The position numbers were made by a program, and so were the translations under genes. Below are positions 16,340 to 25,349 of a stretch of 64,000 nt of DNA, in pieces. Under the pieces are notes generated by a model that had not been told where the DNA came from, made no database searches, and saw only the letters and a list, made by a program, of their open reading frames with translations. This DNA comes from Akkermansiaceae bacterium (GTDB taxonomy: Bacteria > Verrucomicrobiota > Verrucomicrobiia > Verrucomicrobiales > DEV007), in contig JACKQC010000015.1 in NCBI GenBank assembly GCA_024233085.1, positions 83,977 through 147,976 of the forward strand. The letters are read 5' to 3'. Numbering within the stretch: position 1 is the stretch's first letter; every line of letters starts with the position of its first letter.

Positions 16340-17131
16340 ATGAAATCCGGCGCGTTTTTCCCCCGTTTGGCCAAGGCGCTCGCCGCGGGCCTCTTCGCGC
16401 TGTGGGGCGCGGCGGCGTCGGGCCAGGAGCGCGAGGGCTGGCGGCTGACCTTTTCCGACGAGTTCGACAAGGACTTCCTCGATCTGCGCAAATGGGCGCC
16501 CCGCGATCCGTGGGGCGCGGAAAAAAACGGGGAACTCCAGGCTTACATTCCCAAGGCATACGAACTGGCGGACGGCGTCCTGCGCATCCGGGCCGACCGG
16601 GCGCGGGCCTTCTATGACGACAAGGTCCGGGACTACACCTCGGGGATTCTGATCACATCGGGAAAATTTTCGCAACGGTTCGGCCGCTTCGAGATTCGCT
16701 GCCGGGTGCCGAAGGGGCGCGGCTTGTGGCCGGCATTCTGGATGCTGCCCGAACCGCCGAGCTGGCCGCCCGAGATCGATGTGATGGAAATCCTCGGGCG
16801 CGAGCCGGATCGCGTTTACCTGACCCATCACTGGCCCGATCCGAAAAACCCGGGCGAAAAGGCGATCTCGGACGCCGGCGAATGGCGGGGGCCGGATTTT
16901 TCGGCGGATTTCCACACCTTCGCCGTCGAGTGGGAGGCGGCGGAGATTCGCTGGTATGTCGACGACGTGGAGCGGCGTCGTTCCCGGAAAAACATCCCCC
17001 GGGTGCCGATGTTTCTGCTGGTCAATCTCGCGCTGGGCGGCGACTGGGCGAAGGCGCCGGACGCGAGCACGCCCTTTCCCGCCTATTTCGACATCGACTG
17101 GGTGCGAGTCTGGGAAAAAACCGGTCCCTGA
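16340..17131 (+). CDS. Secreted GH16 glycoside hydrolase (beta-glucanase/laminarinase-like)
   Basis: The 263-residue protein starts at ATG 16340, giving a signal peptide ending ...LWGAAASGQ. It is a single GH16 domain: WRLTFSDEFDKDFLD, GILITSGKFSQRFGRFEIRCRVPKGRGLWPAFWMLP, and the catalytic E145-I-D147-V-M-E150 (nucleophile Glu145, acid/base Glu150). HTFAVEWEAAEIRWYVDD and FDIDWVRVW complete the fold. It would cleave beta-1,3 or mixed-linkage beta-glucans or related marine polysaccharides outside the cytoplasm. It lies between a glycosyltransferase and fucU. Confidence 0.93.
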   Translation: MKSGAFFPRLAKALAAGLFALWGAAASGQEREGWRLTFSDEFDKDFLDLRKWAPRDPWGAEKNGELQAYIPKAYELADGVLRIRADRARAFYDDKVRDYTSGILITSGKFSQRFGRFEIRCRVPKGRGLWPAFWMLPEPPSWPPEIDVMEILGREPDRVYLTHHWPDPKNPGEKAISDAGEWRGPDFSADFHTFAVEWEAAEIRWYVDDVERRRSRKNIPRVPMFLLVNLALGGDWAKAPDASTPFPAYFDIDWVRVWEKTGP

Positions 17132-17196
17132 GTGGGCGACGGCCCGGCAACGCGGGCCTTGCCACCGCGCGGGCCATCCGGCAGGATGCGGCCACC

Positions 17197-17631
17197 ATGC
17201 TGAAAGGTATCTCCCCGCTGCTGTCCCCCGATCTGCTCGCCATCCTGTGCCGGATGGGCCACGGCGACACCCTGGTGCTCGCCGACGCGCATTTCCCCGG
17301 CCACTCGGTCAACGCGCTGACCCTCCGCGCCGACGGGCTGAAGATTCCCGACCTGCTCGACGCGATCCTGCCGCTCTTCGAGCTGGACGATTTCATCGAG
17401 GCGCCGGTCGCGATGATGGCGCCCGTGCCGGGAGACTCCGCCGATCCCGCCGTCGAAGCCGCCTATCGCGCCGCGATCGACCGCCACGCGCCGAAGACGC
17501 CGCCGATCGCGATGATCGAGCGCTTCGCCTTTTACGAGATGGCAAAGGGCGCCTTCGCCGTGGTGATGACGGGCGACACGTCGAAATACGGAAACATCCT
17601 GCTGACCAAAGGCGTCACGCCGTCCGTGTGA
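17197..17631 (+). CDS. fucU: L-fucose mutarotase FucU (RbsD/FucU family)
   Basis: The 144-residue protein starts at ATG 17197. It carries the FucU signatures MLKGISPLLSPDLLAILCRMGHGDTLVLADAHFP, IERFAFYEMAKGAFAVVMTGDTSKYGNILLTKGV. The enzyme interconverts the alpha and beta anomers of L-fucose and also acts on ribose in the RbsD branch; the length and the C-terminal YGNILLTKG fit FucU better. The presence of sulfatases and a GH16 in the window is consistent with use of fucose-containing sulfated polysaccharides, though this link is inference. Confidence 0.92.
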   Translation: MLKGISPLLSPDLLAILCRMGHGDTLVLADAHFPGHSVNALTLRADGLKIPDLLDAILPLFELDDFIEAPVAMMAPVPGDSADPAVEAAYRAAIDRHAPKTPPIAMIERFAFYEMAKGAFAVVMTGDTSKYGNILLTKGVTPSV

Positions 17632-17674
17632 CGGTCCGCTATTTTGCGAAAAAGAAAAAACCGGGACGACGCGC

Positions 17675-20059
17675 GTGAGATCCGCCCAAAATCATCCGAA
17701 ACGGCGCCGGTTCGCGCTTGCGACGGCCGTGTTCGCGATGCTGACGTCCGGAAACGCGCGGGCGGAAGATCCGCCGGAAACGCCGAAGTCCGCCATCGAC
17801 GGTGTGACGATCCGGAGATTCGCCGGGTCGGACCTCATCAAGCATCCGACGGGCCTGGCCTTCACCCGCGACGGCAAGCTGCTGGCGGTCGAGTCGCACA
17901 CCCATTTCCGGCCCGAGGACTACGAGGGACCGCCGGGCGACCGCATCCTGTGGCTGCGCGACACGGACGGCGACGGCGCGGCGGACGGGCGGGAGATTTT
18001 TTACGAGGGCGGCCTGGCGGCGACGATGGACCTCGCGACGCATCCCGAGACCGGTGCGATCCACGTCGCGACGCGGAACGAAATCCTGCGCCTGTGGGAC
18101 CGCGATGGAGACGGGCGGGCGGACGCGGACGCGGTGGAGCGGCGGCTGGTGTTTCTCGAGACCGAGGCCGATTACCCGCACAACGGGCTGTCCGGCCTGT
18201 GCTTCGACGACGCGGGCGACCTGTTTTTCGGGATGGGTGAAAACTACGGCGCCGACTACACGCTGCGCGGGGCGGACGGCTCCGCGGTCTCCGGCGGAGG
18301 CGAGGGCGGAAACATCTGGCGCGTCACCCGCGAAGGAGGCGAGCTGAGGCGTTACGCAACGGGGTTCTGGAATCCCTTCGGCGTCTGCCACGCGCCGGGC
18401 GGGCATGTCTTCGCCACGGACAACGACCCGAGTTCGCGTCCGCCGAGCCGGCTGCACGAGGTGATCGAGGGAGGCGATTACGGTTATCAGTATCGGTATG
18501 GCCGGAGCGGCTGGCATCCCTTCGTCGCGTGGAACGGCGAGCTGACCGGCACGCTGCCGATGTTGCACGGCGCGGGCGAGGCGCCCTGCGACGCGATTTT
18601 TTATCGCGGCAGCCTGCTGGTGGCGAGTTGGGCCGACCACCGGATCGAGTTTTACCCGCTTAGCTGGGAAGGGACGCATTTCGCGACCGAGCGCAAGATC
18701 CTCGTCCAGGGCGGCGTCGAGTTCCGGCCCGTTGCCTTCGCGATCGGGCCGGACGGGGCGCTTTACGTCAGCGATTGGGTGAAAAAAGACTACGCGCTCC
18801 ACGGTCACGGCGCGGTGTGGCGGATCGAGGGCTGGGAACCGGAGACGATCGATCTTTCGGCGGCGAAGCCGGTCGAAATGCCCGCCGTCGGGCCGGGCGC
18901 GCCGGTTTTCGAGTCGGGCGATCCCTGGATGATTTCGCGGGCCATCCGGGCGCTGGCGCGATCCAACAGGGTTGAGTCAGCGATCCAACCCTCTTTGGTC
19001 GAGTCGCTTGTCGAGCGCCGCTGCCTGCTGTTGGCGGCGCGACAGAAGGACCCGACGGACGCGGCGGGAACGGCGGGCGCCTTTCTCGAAGATGCCGATC
19101 CGGAGACGCGATTGCTGGCGCTCAAGTGGATCTGCGACCAAAAACTGGCCCGATACCGCGCCGAGGTCGAGGCGATCGCGGCCGATCCGCCGACGCCGAC
19201 GCTTTTTCACGCCGCGGTGACGACGCTGGCGCGGCTGGATGGCAAACCGGTCGACGACAAAGCGATCCAGCGGCTCATCGGCGCGCGGTTGCGGGCGAAA
19301 GACGCGTCGAGCGCGGTGAAACGGGCGGCTTTTCAGGTGTTGCCGAATCGGGAGAAATTTCTGGGCATCGGCGACCTGCGCGTGCTCCACGCGGGGGCGG
19401 GGGAGGACGAGGAACTCCGCGTCGGGATCATGCTCACGCTGCTGGCCCACGCGGACACGAAGGCGGCGAAGGCGTTCGCGGAAAAAGTCGCGGCGGCGCC
19501 GGAGACGACGGCGCGCGTGCGGCGGTTCGCGGAAGCGGTGGTGAATCGCGACCGGCCGATGCCGGTGAACCTGGAGGAAGTCGCCGCGCGGCCGCCGGTC
19601 GCGGACGTCGCGGCGTGGGAGACCTGGCTGGCGAAACAGCCGAAGCCGACAGACGCGGACGCGGACGGCGGACGGCTGGCCTTCCACCGCCACTGCGCGG
19701 TCTGCCACCGGGCGGAGGGGTTCGGGCGGCAGGGCGGGCCGGACCTGAGCACGATCGGTCAGCGCGGGCGCGCGCACATCCTGGCCTCGATTCTCGATCC
19801 GAGCGCCGAGATCGCGCCGCAATACGAGCCGTGGCGGTTGATCCTCGCGGATGGCACGGAGCGGATCGGATTCCTCCTGCGGGAGGAGGGCGGAAATCAT
19901 TTCTACGCCGGGATCGACGGCGAGGAATTCCAGATCTACAACCGCGACATCGTGACCCGGGCGCGGGTGCCGGTGTCGCTGATGCCGCCGGGCCTGACAA
20001 ACCAGATGTCCGGCGAGGAATTGAGGGCGCTGCTGGCCTGGCTCGAGTCGCTCCGGTGA
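17675..20059 (+). CDS. PVC-type heme-binding CxxCH dehydrogenase-like protein
   Basis: The 794-residue exported protein uses a GTG start (17675), giving the leader MRSAQNHPKRRRFALATAVFAMLTSGNARA. Residues 45-410 form a PVC-type propeller of the sorbosone/glucose dehydrogenase type (HPTGLAFTRDGKLLAVESHTHF, WNPFGVCHAPGGHVFATDNDP, YGYQYRYGRSGWHPF, GALYVSDWVKKDYALHGHGAVWRI). A helical repeat region follows, and a C-terminal cytochrome c domain has HCAVCH at about residue 673. The family is thought to couple oxidation of a sugar-type substrate to electron transfer in the periplasm. Residues 430-443 (SNRVESAIQPSLVES) come from an in-frame REP-like element. Confidence 0.88.
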   Translation: MRSAQNHPKRRRFALATAVFAMLTSGNARAEDPPETPKSAIDGVTIRRFAGSDLIKHPTGLAFTRDGKLLAVESHTHFRPEDYEGPPGDRILWLRDTDGDGAADGREIFYEGGLAATMDLATHPETGAIHVATRNEILRLWDRDGDGRADADAVERRLVFLETEADYPHNGLSGLCFDDAGDLFFGMGENYGADYTLRGADGSAVSGGGEGGNIWRVTREGGELRRYATGFWNPFGVCHAPGGHVFATDNDPSSRPPSRLHEVIEGGDYGYQYRYGRSGWHPFVAWNGELTGTLPMLHGAGEAPCDAIFYRGSLLVASWADHRIEFYPLSWEGTHFATERKILVQGGVEFRPVAFAIGPDGALYVSDWVKKDYALHGHGAVWRIEGWEPETIDLSAAKPVEMPAVGPGAPVFESGDPWMISRAIRALARSNRVESAIQPSLVESLVERRCLLLAARQKDPTDAAGTAGAFLEDADPETRLLALKWICDQKLARYRAEVEAIAADPPTPTLFHAAVTTLARLDGKPVDDKAIQRLIGARLRAKDASSAVKRAAFQVLPNREKFLGIGDLRVLHAGAGEDEELRVGIMLTLLAHADTKAAKAFAEKVAAAPETTARVRRFAEAVVNRDRPMPVNLEEVAARPPVADVAAWETWLAKQPKPTDADADGGRLAFHRHCAVCHRAEGFGRQGGPDLSTIGQRGRAHILASILDPSAEIAPQYEPWRLILADGTERIGFLLREEGGNHFYAGIDGEEFQIYNRDIVTRARVPVSLMPPGLTNQMSGEELRALLAWLESLR
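18960..19001. repeat. REP-like nested palindrome, copy 4, inside coding sequence
   Basis: GATCCAACAGGGTTGAGTC and GATCCAACCCTCTTTGGTC lie inside the PVC cytochrome gene, with the frame open throughout. Several positions differ from consensus, so this copy may be older or under coding selection. Confidence 0.82.
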
Positions 20060-20071
20060 CCGGGGGCGCTC

Positions 20072-20113
20072 GATCCAACAGGGTTGGGTCGGTGACCAGA
20101 CCCTGTTGAATCG
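20072..20113. repeat. REP-like nested palindrome, copy 5
   Basis: GATCCAACAGGGTTGGGTC then GACCAGACCCTGTTGAATC, located in the 69-bp gap between two convergent genes, a position where it could act as a two-way transcription terminator. Confidence 0.9.
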
Positions 20114-20128
20114 GAGGGGGAAAGCGGC

Positions 20129-23100
20129 TCAGGCTTCGCGTTTCGGAGCCATGCTGAGGTATTTCTGGCGCAGTTCCTCGATCTTCTTCTTCTGCGCGGC
20201 GACGGCGGCTTCGTAGGCGGCCTTTTCCTCGGCGGCTTTGCGGGCTTCGGCTTCCTTGGCGTCTTCGACTTTGGAGCGTTCGGCCACGACGGCGGGAGTT
20301 TCGGCGGCGACTTTGCTCGCCTCCATCACCGTTTTTCGGGTGGCGTCGGCTTCCTGATAGGATTTCTGAATGACGCCGGAGAGTTGGTCGAGGCGGCCGC
20401 GGAGCGCGGTGAGTTCCTTTTCGAGTTCCTCGCGGGGCTTGGACGAGAGGGCGTCGGCGGCGGCGAGTTCGACGGGGTCGGGGGTGGTGCCGGCTTTTTC
20501 GGGGTCGTCGGCGGGCGCGGGGTTTTCTTCGCCGTTGGCGGTGGTTTTGACGATCTCCTCGTTCAGGTTGGCGACGGACTTGGCGGAGGCGAGTTGGAGG
20601 ACGGCGTCGAGAACGCTGGTGGTTTTCTCGGTGAGGGCCTTGGTGCCGTCGGCGACGGTTTTCTGGGCGGTGGCGAGGGTTTTCTCGGCCTGGGCGAGGG
20701 ATTCGGCGGCTTTCTTGTGATCTTCCTGTTTGGCGGTGAGGTCGACTTCCATGTCGTCGAGTTTGACCTCCATGTCGTCGAGTTCGGTCGATTCTTCGTG
20801 GACCTGAAGATTGACGGTGGCGGCCTGCCATTTTTTGGTGAGGTATTGGTTGTTGGCCAGTTCGGCCCTGGCGACGTCGAAGGCCTTTTTGGCGTCGGCT
20901 TCGGCTTTGGCGACGGCTTCGAGGGCCTTTTGCTGGGCTTCGGACTGTTTGGCGAGGGCGTCGGCTTGTTTGGCGGCCTCCTGGGAATCCTTCTGGGCGG
21001 CGGCGAGGGCGGTGCGGCTGTCGTTGAGGTTTTTGGAGACGTCGGCGTAGGCGGTGTTGGCTTTCTGGACTTCGCCGTCGGCGGCGGTCTTGGCGGTCTG
21101 GGCGGCTTTGAGCTTGGCGTCGGCGTCGGCGAAGCGCTTGGCGGCGGCGTCCATCTGGCCTTTGGCGCTGTTGAGGGCGGCGGTGGCTTTCTGGTGTTCG
21201 CCGGTTTTCTGGGCGAGCAGGGCTTTGGCCTTGGCCTGGGCGTCGGTGTGGGCCTTGGCTTTTTCGGCGAGGGGTTTGAGCGCGGCATCGGCGGCGGCGA
21301 GTTTTTTGCCGGCCTCGGTCTGGGCGGCCTGGGCGGCGGCGAGGGCCTGGTTGGCGCCGTTGACGGTGTTCTGGGCGGTGGCGACGGCCTGCTTGCGGGT
21401 GTTCAGGGTGCCATCGGCCTGTTTGGCGGCGTTGGTGGCGGTGGCGAGGGCCTGATTGGCGGCCTGGAGGGCCTGGTCAGCCTGTTGTTTGGCCTGGACG
21501 AGCGGGGCCGGGGGCTGGGCGCCGTTTTTCGAGGCTTCGGCGAGTTTCGCGGCGGCGGCTTTGGCGGCTTGATCGGCGGCGGTGGCTTTGCCCTGGGCGT
21601 CCTGCTGGGCTTTCTGGGCGGCGGCGAGGGCGTTCTGGGCGTCGGTTTGCGCTTTCTGCGCGGCGGCGAGGGCGGTGTTGGCGTCGGACTGGGCCTTTTG
21701 TTTCGGCGCGATCTGGGTGTCGGCCTGTTGCTTGGCCGCGGCGGCGGCTTTCTGGGCGTTGGTGGCGTCGGTCAGGGCCTTCTGGGTCGCGGGATCGAGG
21801 GGTTTTTCGGCTTCGGCTTTCGCGGACTGCACGGCGGCGGCGAGCTGGGCGACGACGGGTTCCTGTTTCTTGAACTCGGCCGTCCATTTGTCGGCGTCGG
21901 TTTTGGCGGTGGTCTGGACCGGGGTGGCCTTGGCGAGTTCGTCGTTGCGCTGCTTGGCGATGGCCTGTTTCTGGGCGAGGGCCTGCTGCGCCTGCTGCTG
22001 CTGGGTGGCGAGGGCCTTGATTTTGCCGTCGAGTTCGGCGGCCAATTTTTCCATGGCGGCCTTGCGGGCGGCGGATTCGGCGGCGTTTTTCTTGGCGGTG
22101 TCGAGCGCGGTGCGGGTTTCGACGGTCTTGGCGGAGGCGACCTTGATGCCTTCCTCGAGTTTGGGGAGGTTGGTGGTCAGCTCGGTGATGCGCTGCTGGG
22201 AGTAGGCGAGCTGGCGGTCGATGGTCGGGGGGTTGGCGTCGATGTCGGCGAGTTTGGCGCCGTCGTCCACATTCCAGACCGAGATCTTGCCGTTGTAATC
22301 GCCGGAGATGACGCGCTTGTTGTCCTCGCTGAAGGCGACGGACATGACGATGTCGTCGGAGGCGGTGATGGCGCGCTGCTGCTGGCCGTCGGCGGTCCAG
22401 ATCTTGACGGTCTTGTCGCGGCCGCCGGTGACGAGCCGGCCGTCCGGGGCGAAATCGACGGACTCGGCGCCACCGGGGTGGGCGTTCCATTTTTTGACTT
22501 CCTTGCCTTCGGTCATTTCCCAGAGGATGACTTGGCCGTCCTCGGAGCAGGAGGCGAGGACGTTCGAGTCGGCGCGCCAGGCGAGGCCGGTGACGGGGCC
22601 GGTGTGGCCTTTGAGGGTGTAGAATTCGTAGCCGGTGCCGCCTTCCCAGATGTAGAGATCGGCGTTTCGTCCGCCGGTGGCGAAAAGCACGCCGTCGGGG
22701 CTGTAGGCGGCGGTCAGCATCCAGTCGGGGTGTTTTTTGATCATGCTGGTCTGCTCGCCTTTGACGGTGTCCCAGAGCTTGATGTTCCGGCCGGGGCCGC
22801 CGAGGACGACCTGCTTGTGGTCGGGGGAAATGTCGGCGCCGAGGACGATGTCGAATTCCTTGCCGACTTCGATGACGCGCTCGCCGGTCTTGACGTCCCA
22901 GGCGACGACATTGCCGGCCTTGCCGCCTCGGCCGCCGCCGCAGATGAGCAGGGAGCCGTTGGCGCTGAAGGCGAGGGCCTGGGGAAAGCCCTCGGGGTAG
23001 GGCAGGACGCCGAGCAGCTCGAAGTCGGCGCTGTGGTAGAGGAGCACCTGTTTCTGGCCGCCGACGGCGAGAATGGGAGCCCATGGGCTGTGGGCCAGGG

Positions 23101-23620
23101 CGGTGATGGTGGTGGAACGCTCGGTGACCACCTCGGGCTGGAGGATAAGGTGCTCGGGCATGGGCGGCGGGCCCTCGGGCTTGCCGGTGACGGTGACGGA
23201 CATGTCGAGCTTGGGTTTCTCGCTCTTGCGGCCCTTGCTGTTCTTGGTTTCCAAAAGGCCGCCGCTGATCCAGTCGGCGATGACCTTCAGCTCCGAGTCG
23301 GGTGACTGGGGCTTTTGCGGGGGCATGTAGGGCTCCTCGCGGTGGGCCATGAGGGTGTAGATGCGGGAGCCGAGCGGATCCTCCGCGATGGCGACTTCAC
23401 CCCCGGAACCGCCGTTCATGGTGGCGCTGAAGGTGGAAAGATCGAGCCCGCCCTTGGCCTCGTCAGGGTTGTGGCAGTTGAGGCACTTGTTTTCCAGGAG
23501 GGGCAGGACGTCGTCCTGATAAGTAACCTTTTTGGCCTCCTGAGCGGCGGCGAAGCCGGCCAGGGCGAACGGGAGCGGCCAACGACACAGGATGGATTTC
23601 GGGAAACGACCGGGTTTCAT
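20129..23620 (-). CDS. Cytochrome c, WD40 propeller and giant Ala-rich coiled coil
   Basis: The start at ATG 23620 gives 1163 residues with a signal peptide (MKPGRFPKSILCRWPLPFALAGFAAAQ). Residues 30-115 form a PSCyt1-like heme domain with CLNCH (46-50) and YMPPQKPQSPDSEL. About residues 170-460 are WD40 repeats (DVKTGERVIEV, ISPDHKQVVLGGPGRNIKLWD, YSPDGVLFATGGRNADLYIWE, LASCSEDGQVILWE, VTGGRDKTVKIW). From about residue 467 to the end is a roughly 690-residue Ala/Lys/Gln-rich coiled coil with short Asp/Glu-rich breaks. PVC bacteria have cytochrome-WD40 proteins, but so long a helical tail is unusual. It probably works in the periplasm as a large structural or electron-transfer assembly; the function is unknown. 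Confidence 0.82.
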   Translation of the reverse strand: MKPGRFPKSILCRWPLPFALAGFAAAQEAKKVTYQDDVLPLLENKCLNCHNPDEAKGGLDLSTFSATMNGGSGGEVAIAEDPLGSRIYTLMAHREEPYMPPQKPQSPDSELKVIADWISGGLLETKNSKGRKSEKPKLDMSVTVTGKPEGPPPMPEHLILQPEVVTERSTTITALAHSPWAPILAVGGQKQVLLYHSADFELLGVLPYPEGFPQALAFSANGSLLICGGGRGGKAGNVVAWDVKTGERVIEVGKEFDIVLGADISPDHKQVVLGGPGRNIKLWDTVKGEQTSMIKKHPDWMLTAAYSPDGVLFATGGRNADLYIWEGGTGYEFYTLKGHTGPVTGLAWRADSNVLASCSEDGQVILWEMTEGKEVKKWNAHPGGAESVDFAPDGRLVTGGRDKTVKIWTADGQQQRAITASDDIVMSVAFSEDNKRVISGDYNGKISVWNVDDGAKLADIDANPPTIDRQLAYSQQRITELTTNLPKLEEGIKVASAKTVETRTALDTAKKNAAESAARKAAMEKLAAELDGKIKALATQQQQAQQALAQKQAIAKQRNDELAKATPVQTTAKTDADKWTAEFKKQEPVVAQLAAAVQSAKAEAEKPLDPATQKALTDATNAQKAAAAAKQQADTQIAPKQKAQSDANTALAAAQKAQTDAQNALAAAQKAQQDAQGKATAADQAAKAAAAKLAEASKNGAQPPAPLVQAKQQADQALQAANQALATATNAAKQADGTLNTRKQAVATAQNTVNGANQALAAAQAAQTEAGKKLAAADAALKPLAEKAKAHTDAQAKAKALLAQKTGEHQKATAALNSAKGQMDAAAKRFADADAKLKAAQTAKTAADGEVQKANTAYADVSKNLNDSRTALAAAQKDSQEAAKQADALAKQSEAQQKALEAVAKAEADAKKAFDVARAELANNQYLTKKWQAATVNLQVHEESTELDDMEVKLDDMEVDLTAKQEDHKKAAESLAQAEKTLATAQKTVADGTKALTEKTTSVLDAVLQLASAKSVANLNEEIVKTTANGEENPAPADDPEKAGTTPDPVELAAADALSSKPREELEKELTALRGRLDQLSGVIQKSYQEADATRKTVMEASKVAAETPAVVAERSKVEDAKEAEARKAAEEKAAYEAAVAAQKKKIEELRQKYLSMAPKREA

Positions 23621-23997
23621 GGCGGAAAATGAATAGAGAGGGCTTTCGATTCTTTTCGTGAGTTGAGGCGGAAAACGTAGGCCGGATGCAATCGGCCGAC
23701 GACGACGCAAAAGCGCCAATCCGGGGGGGGAGCCACAAGTATAGGCCCAACGACGCGCGAGGCAAGGCGATGGGGCCGGTGTCTTTCGCCAAAACTTCCG
23801 CATTTTTTGTGATGGAAAAAGCGGGATGGGAGTCGATTTTGAACAAGGGAGGCGGACTGCTGTCCGAGGGTTTCGAATCGGCTGAAACCCCCACGGCATC
23901 GCGTTATACGTGTTTACGTGTCTTGAGAACAGGGGGTGCGAAAAGCACTTTTCCCGACAACGTCACCAACCCACAAAACCATTCGCTCCAACCGAAA
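23621..23997. promoter_or_regulatory. 377-bp divergent intergenic region
   Basis: It separates the start of the WD40/cytochrome gene (minus) from the start of a DUF1501 gene (plus) and must hold both promoters. The frames on both strands stay open upstream of the chosen starts, but the added sequence lacks family similarity and would place signal peptides internally. No REP-like copy is present here. Confidence 0.5.
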
Positions 23998-25326
23998 ATG
24001 AAAGGCTGCAAAGGATACTTCAACGCGGGTCACGCCAGTCGGCGTGAATTCATGCAGGTCGGCTTCGCGGCCGGGATCGGCTTGTCTTTGCCCGAACTGC
24101 TCAAGCTCGAGGCGAGAGCCGACACCAAGTTTTACGAGTCGAAGGAAGGCGTCGCCAAGTCGCTGATCCACATTTACCTGCCCGGCGGCTCCGCCCATCA
24201 GGAAACGTGGGATCCGAAGCCCTTCGCCCCGTCGGAATACCGCGGCCCCTTCGGCACGGTGAAATCCAACGTGCCCGGCATCGAGTTCAGCGAAAACTTC
24301 AAGGAACTCGCCAAGGTGGCGGACAAAATGTGCGTCATTCGCTCGATGAACCACGGTGAGGCCGCCCACGAGCGCGGCACGCACAACATGTTCACCGGCT
24401 ATCGTCCGAGCCCGGCGCTGAAATATCCGAGTATCGGATCGGTGATTTCCCATGAGTTCGGGCCGCGCAAGAATCTTCCCCCCTACGTCTGCATTCCGAA
24501 TCAGCCGAACGAATTCGCCGGCACGGGCTATCTCAGCTCGATGTACGGTCCGTTCAGCCTGGGGAGTGACCCGGCGCAGGGCGGTTATCAGGTGCGCGAC
24601 CTGACGCTTCCGAACGGTGTGGACACCGCCCGTTTTGACCGCCGTCGCTCGTTGCTTGAGGCGGTGGACAGTCACTTCCGCAATCTGGAGAAGGCCGACG
24701 AGATCGACGCCATGGACACCTTCTACAGCCGCGCCTACAGCCTGATCGGCTCGAAAGAAGCGCGCGAGGCCTTCGACCTGAGCAAGGAAGACGACAAGCT
24801 GAAGGACAAATACGGCAAGAACCAGGCCGGGATGCGCATGCTGCTCGCCCGTCGCCTCGTCGAAAGCGGCGTGCGTCTCGTCTCGCTGACATACGGCGGC
24901 TGGGACATGCACGATCGCATCAAGGACAACATCGTCCGCCAGGTGCCGGATTTCGACCGCGGACTGGCCCAGTTGCTCCGCGACCTTGACGAGCGCGGGC
25001 TGCTGGAAAGCACGATGGTGATGGTTTCCTCCGAGTTCGGTCGCACGCCGAAGATCAACAAGACGGACGGTCGCGATCACTGGCCGCGCGTTTTCTCCAC
25101 GATGCTCGCCGGCGGCGGCATCAAGGGCGGCATCACCTACGGGACCTCCGACGCCCTCGGTGGCGAGCCCGACCAGAACCCCGTCAGTGTGCCCGATTTC
25201 GCGACCACTGTGTATCATCAGCTCGGCATCAACGCCGACAAGGAACTGGTGGCCCCCGGGCCTCGCCCGATCGAGATCGTTGCCGGCGGTACGGTTATCT
25301 CGGACATCATCGCGAAATCCGCCTGA
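23998..25326 (+). CDS. DUF1501 protein, exported (Tat-type leader)
   Basis: The start at ATG 23998 gives 442 residues. Near the N-terminus, SRREFMQVGFAAGIGLSLPELLKLEARA is a Tat-like leader, as in many DUF1501 proteins. Family motifs follow: IHIYLPGGSAHQETWDPKP, VADKMCVIRSMNHGEAAHERGTHNMFTGYRPSP, GVRLVSLTYGGWDMHDRI and MVMVSSEFGRTPKINKTDGRDHWP. DUF1501 is distantly related to the alkaline phosphatase/sulfatase superfamily and in PVC bacteria is almost always beside DUF1549/DUF1553 genes, as here (the PPC gene and the first DUF1549 gene follow). The reaction is unknown. Confidence 0.92.
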   Translation: MKGCKGYFNAGHASRREFMQVGFAAGIGLSLPELLKLEARADTKFYESKEGVAKSLIHIYLPGGSAHQETWDPKPFAPSEYRGPFGTVKSNVPGIEFSENFKELAKVADKMCVIRSMNHGEAAHERGTHNMFTGYRPSPALKYPSIGSVISHEFGPRKNLPPYVCIPNQPNEFAGTGYLSSMYGPFSLGSDPAQGGYQVRDLTLPNGVDTARFDRRRSLLEAVDSHFRNLEKADEIDAMDTFYSRAYSLIGSKEAREAFDLSKEDDKLKDKYGKNQAGMRMLLARRLVESGVRLVSLTYGGWDMHDRIKDNIVRQVPDFDRGLAQLLRDLDERGLLESTMVMVSSEFGRTPKINKTDGRDHWPRVFSTMLAGGGIKGGITYGTSDALGGEPDQNPVSVPDFATTVYHQLGINADKELVAPGPRPIEIVAGGTVISDIIAKSA

Positions 25327-25349
25327 AGAACCTCAACACTTCGAAAATC

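Noticed and set aside
20384..23305. Long Gly-rich open frame on the plus strand
   Set aside because: It is the antisense of the Ala-rich coiled coil and WD40 regions; the low-complexity Gly/Val composition follows from the opposite strand's codon use, and there is no leader or domain.
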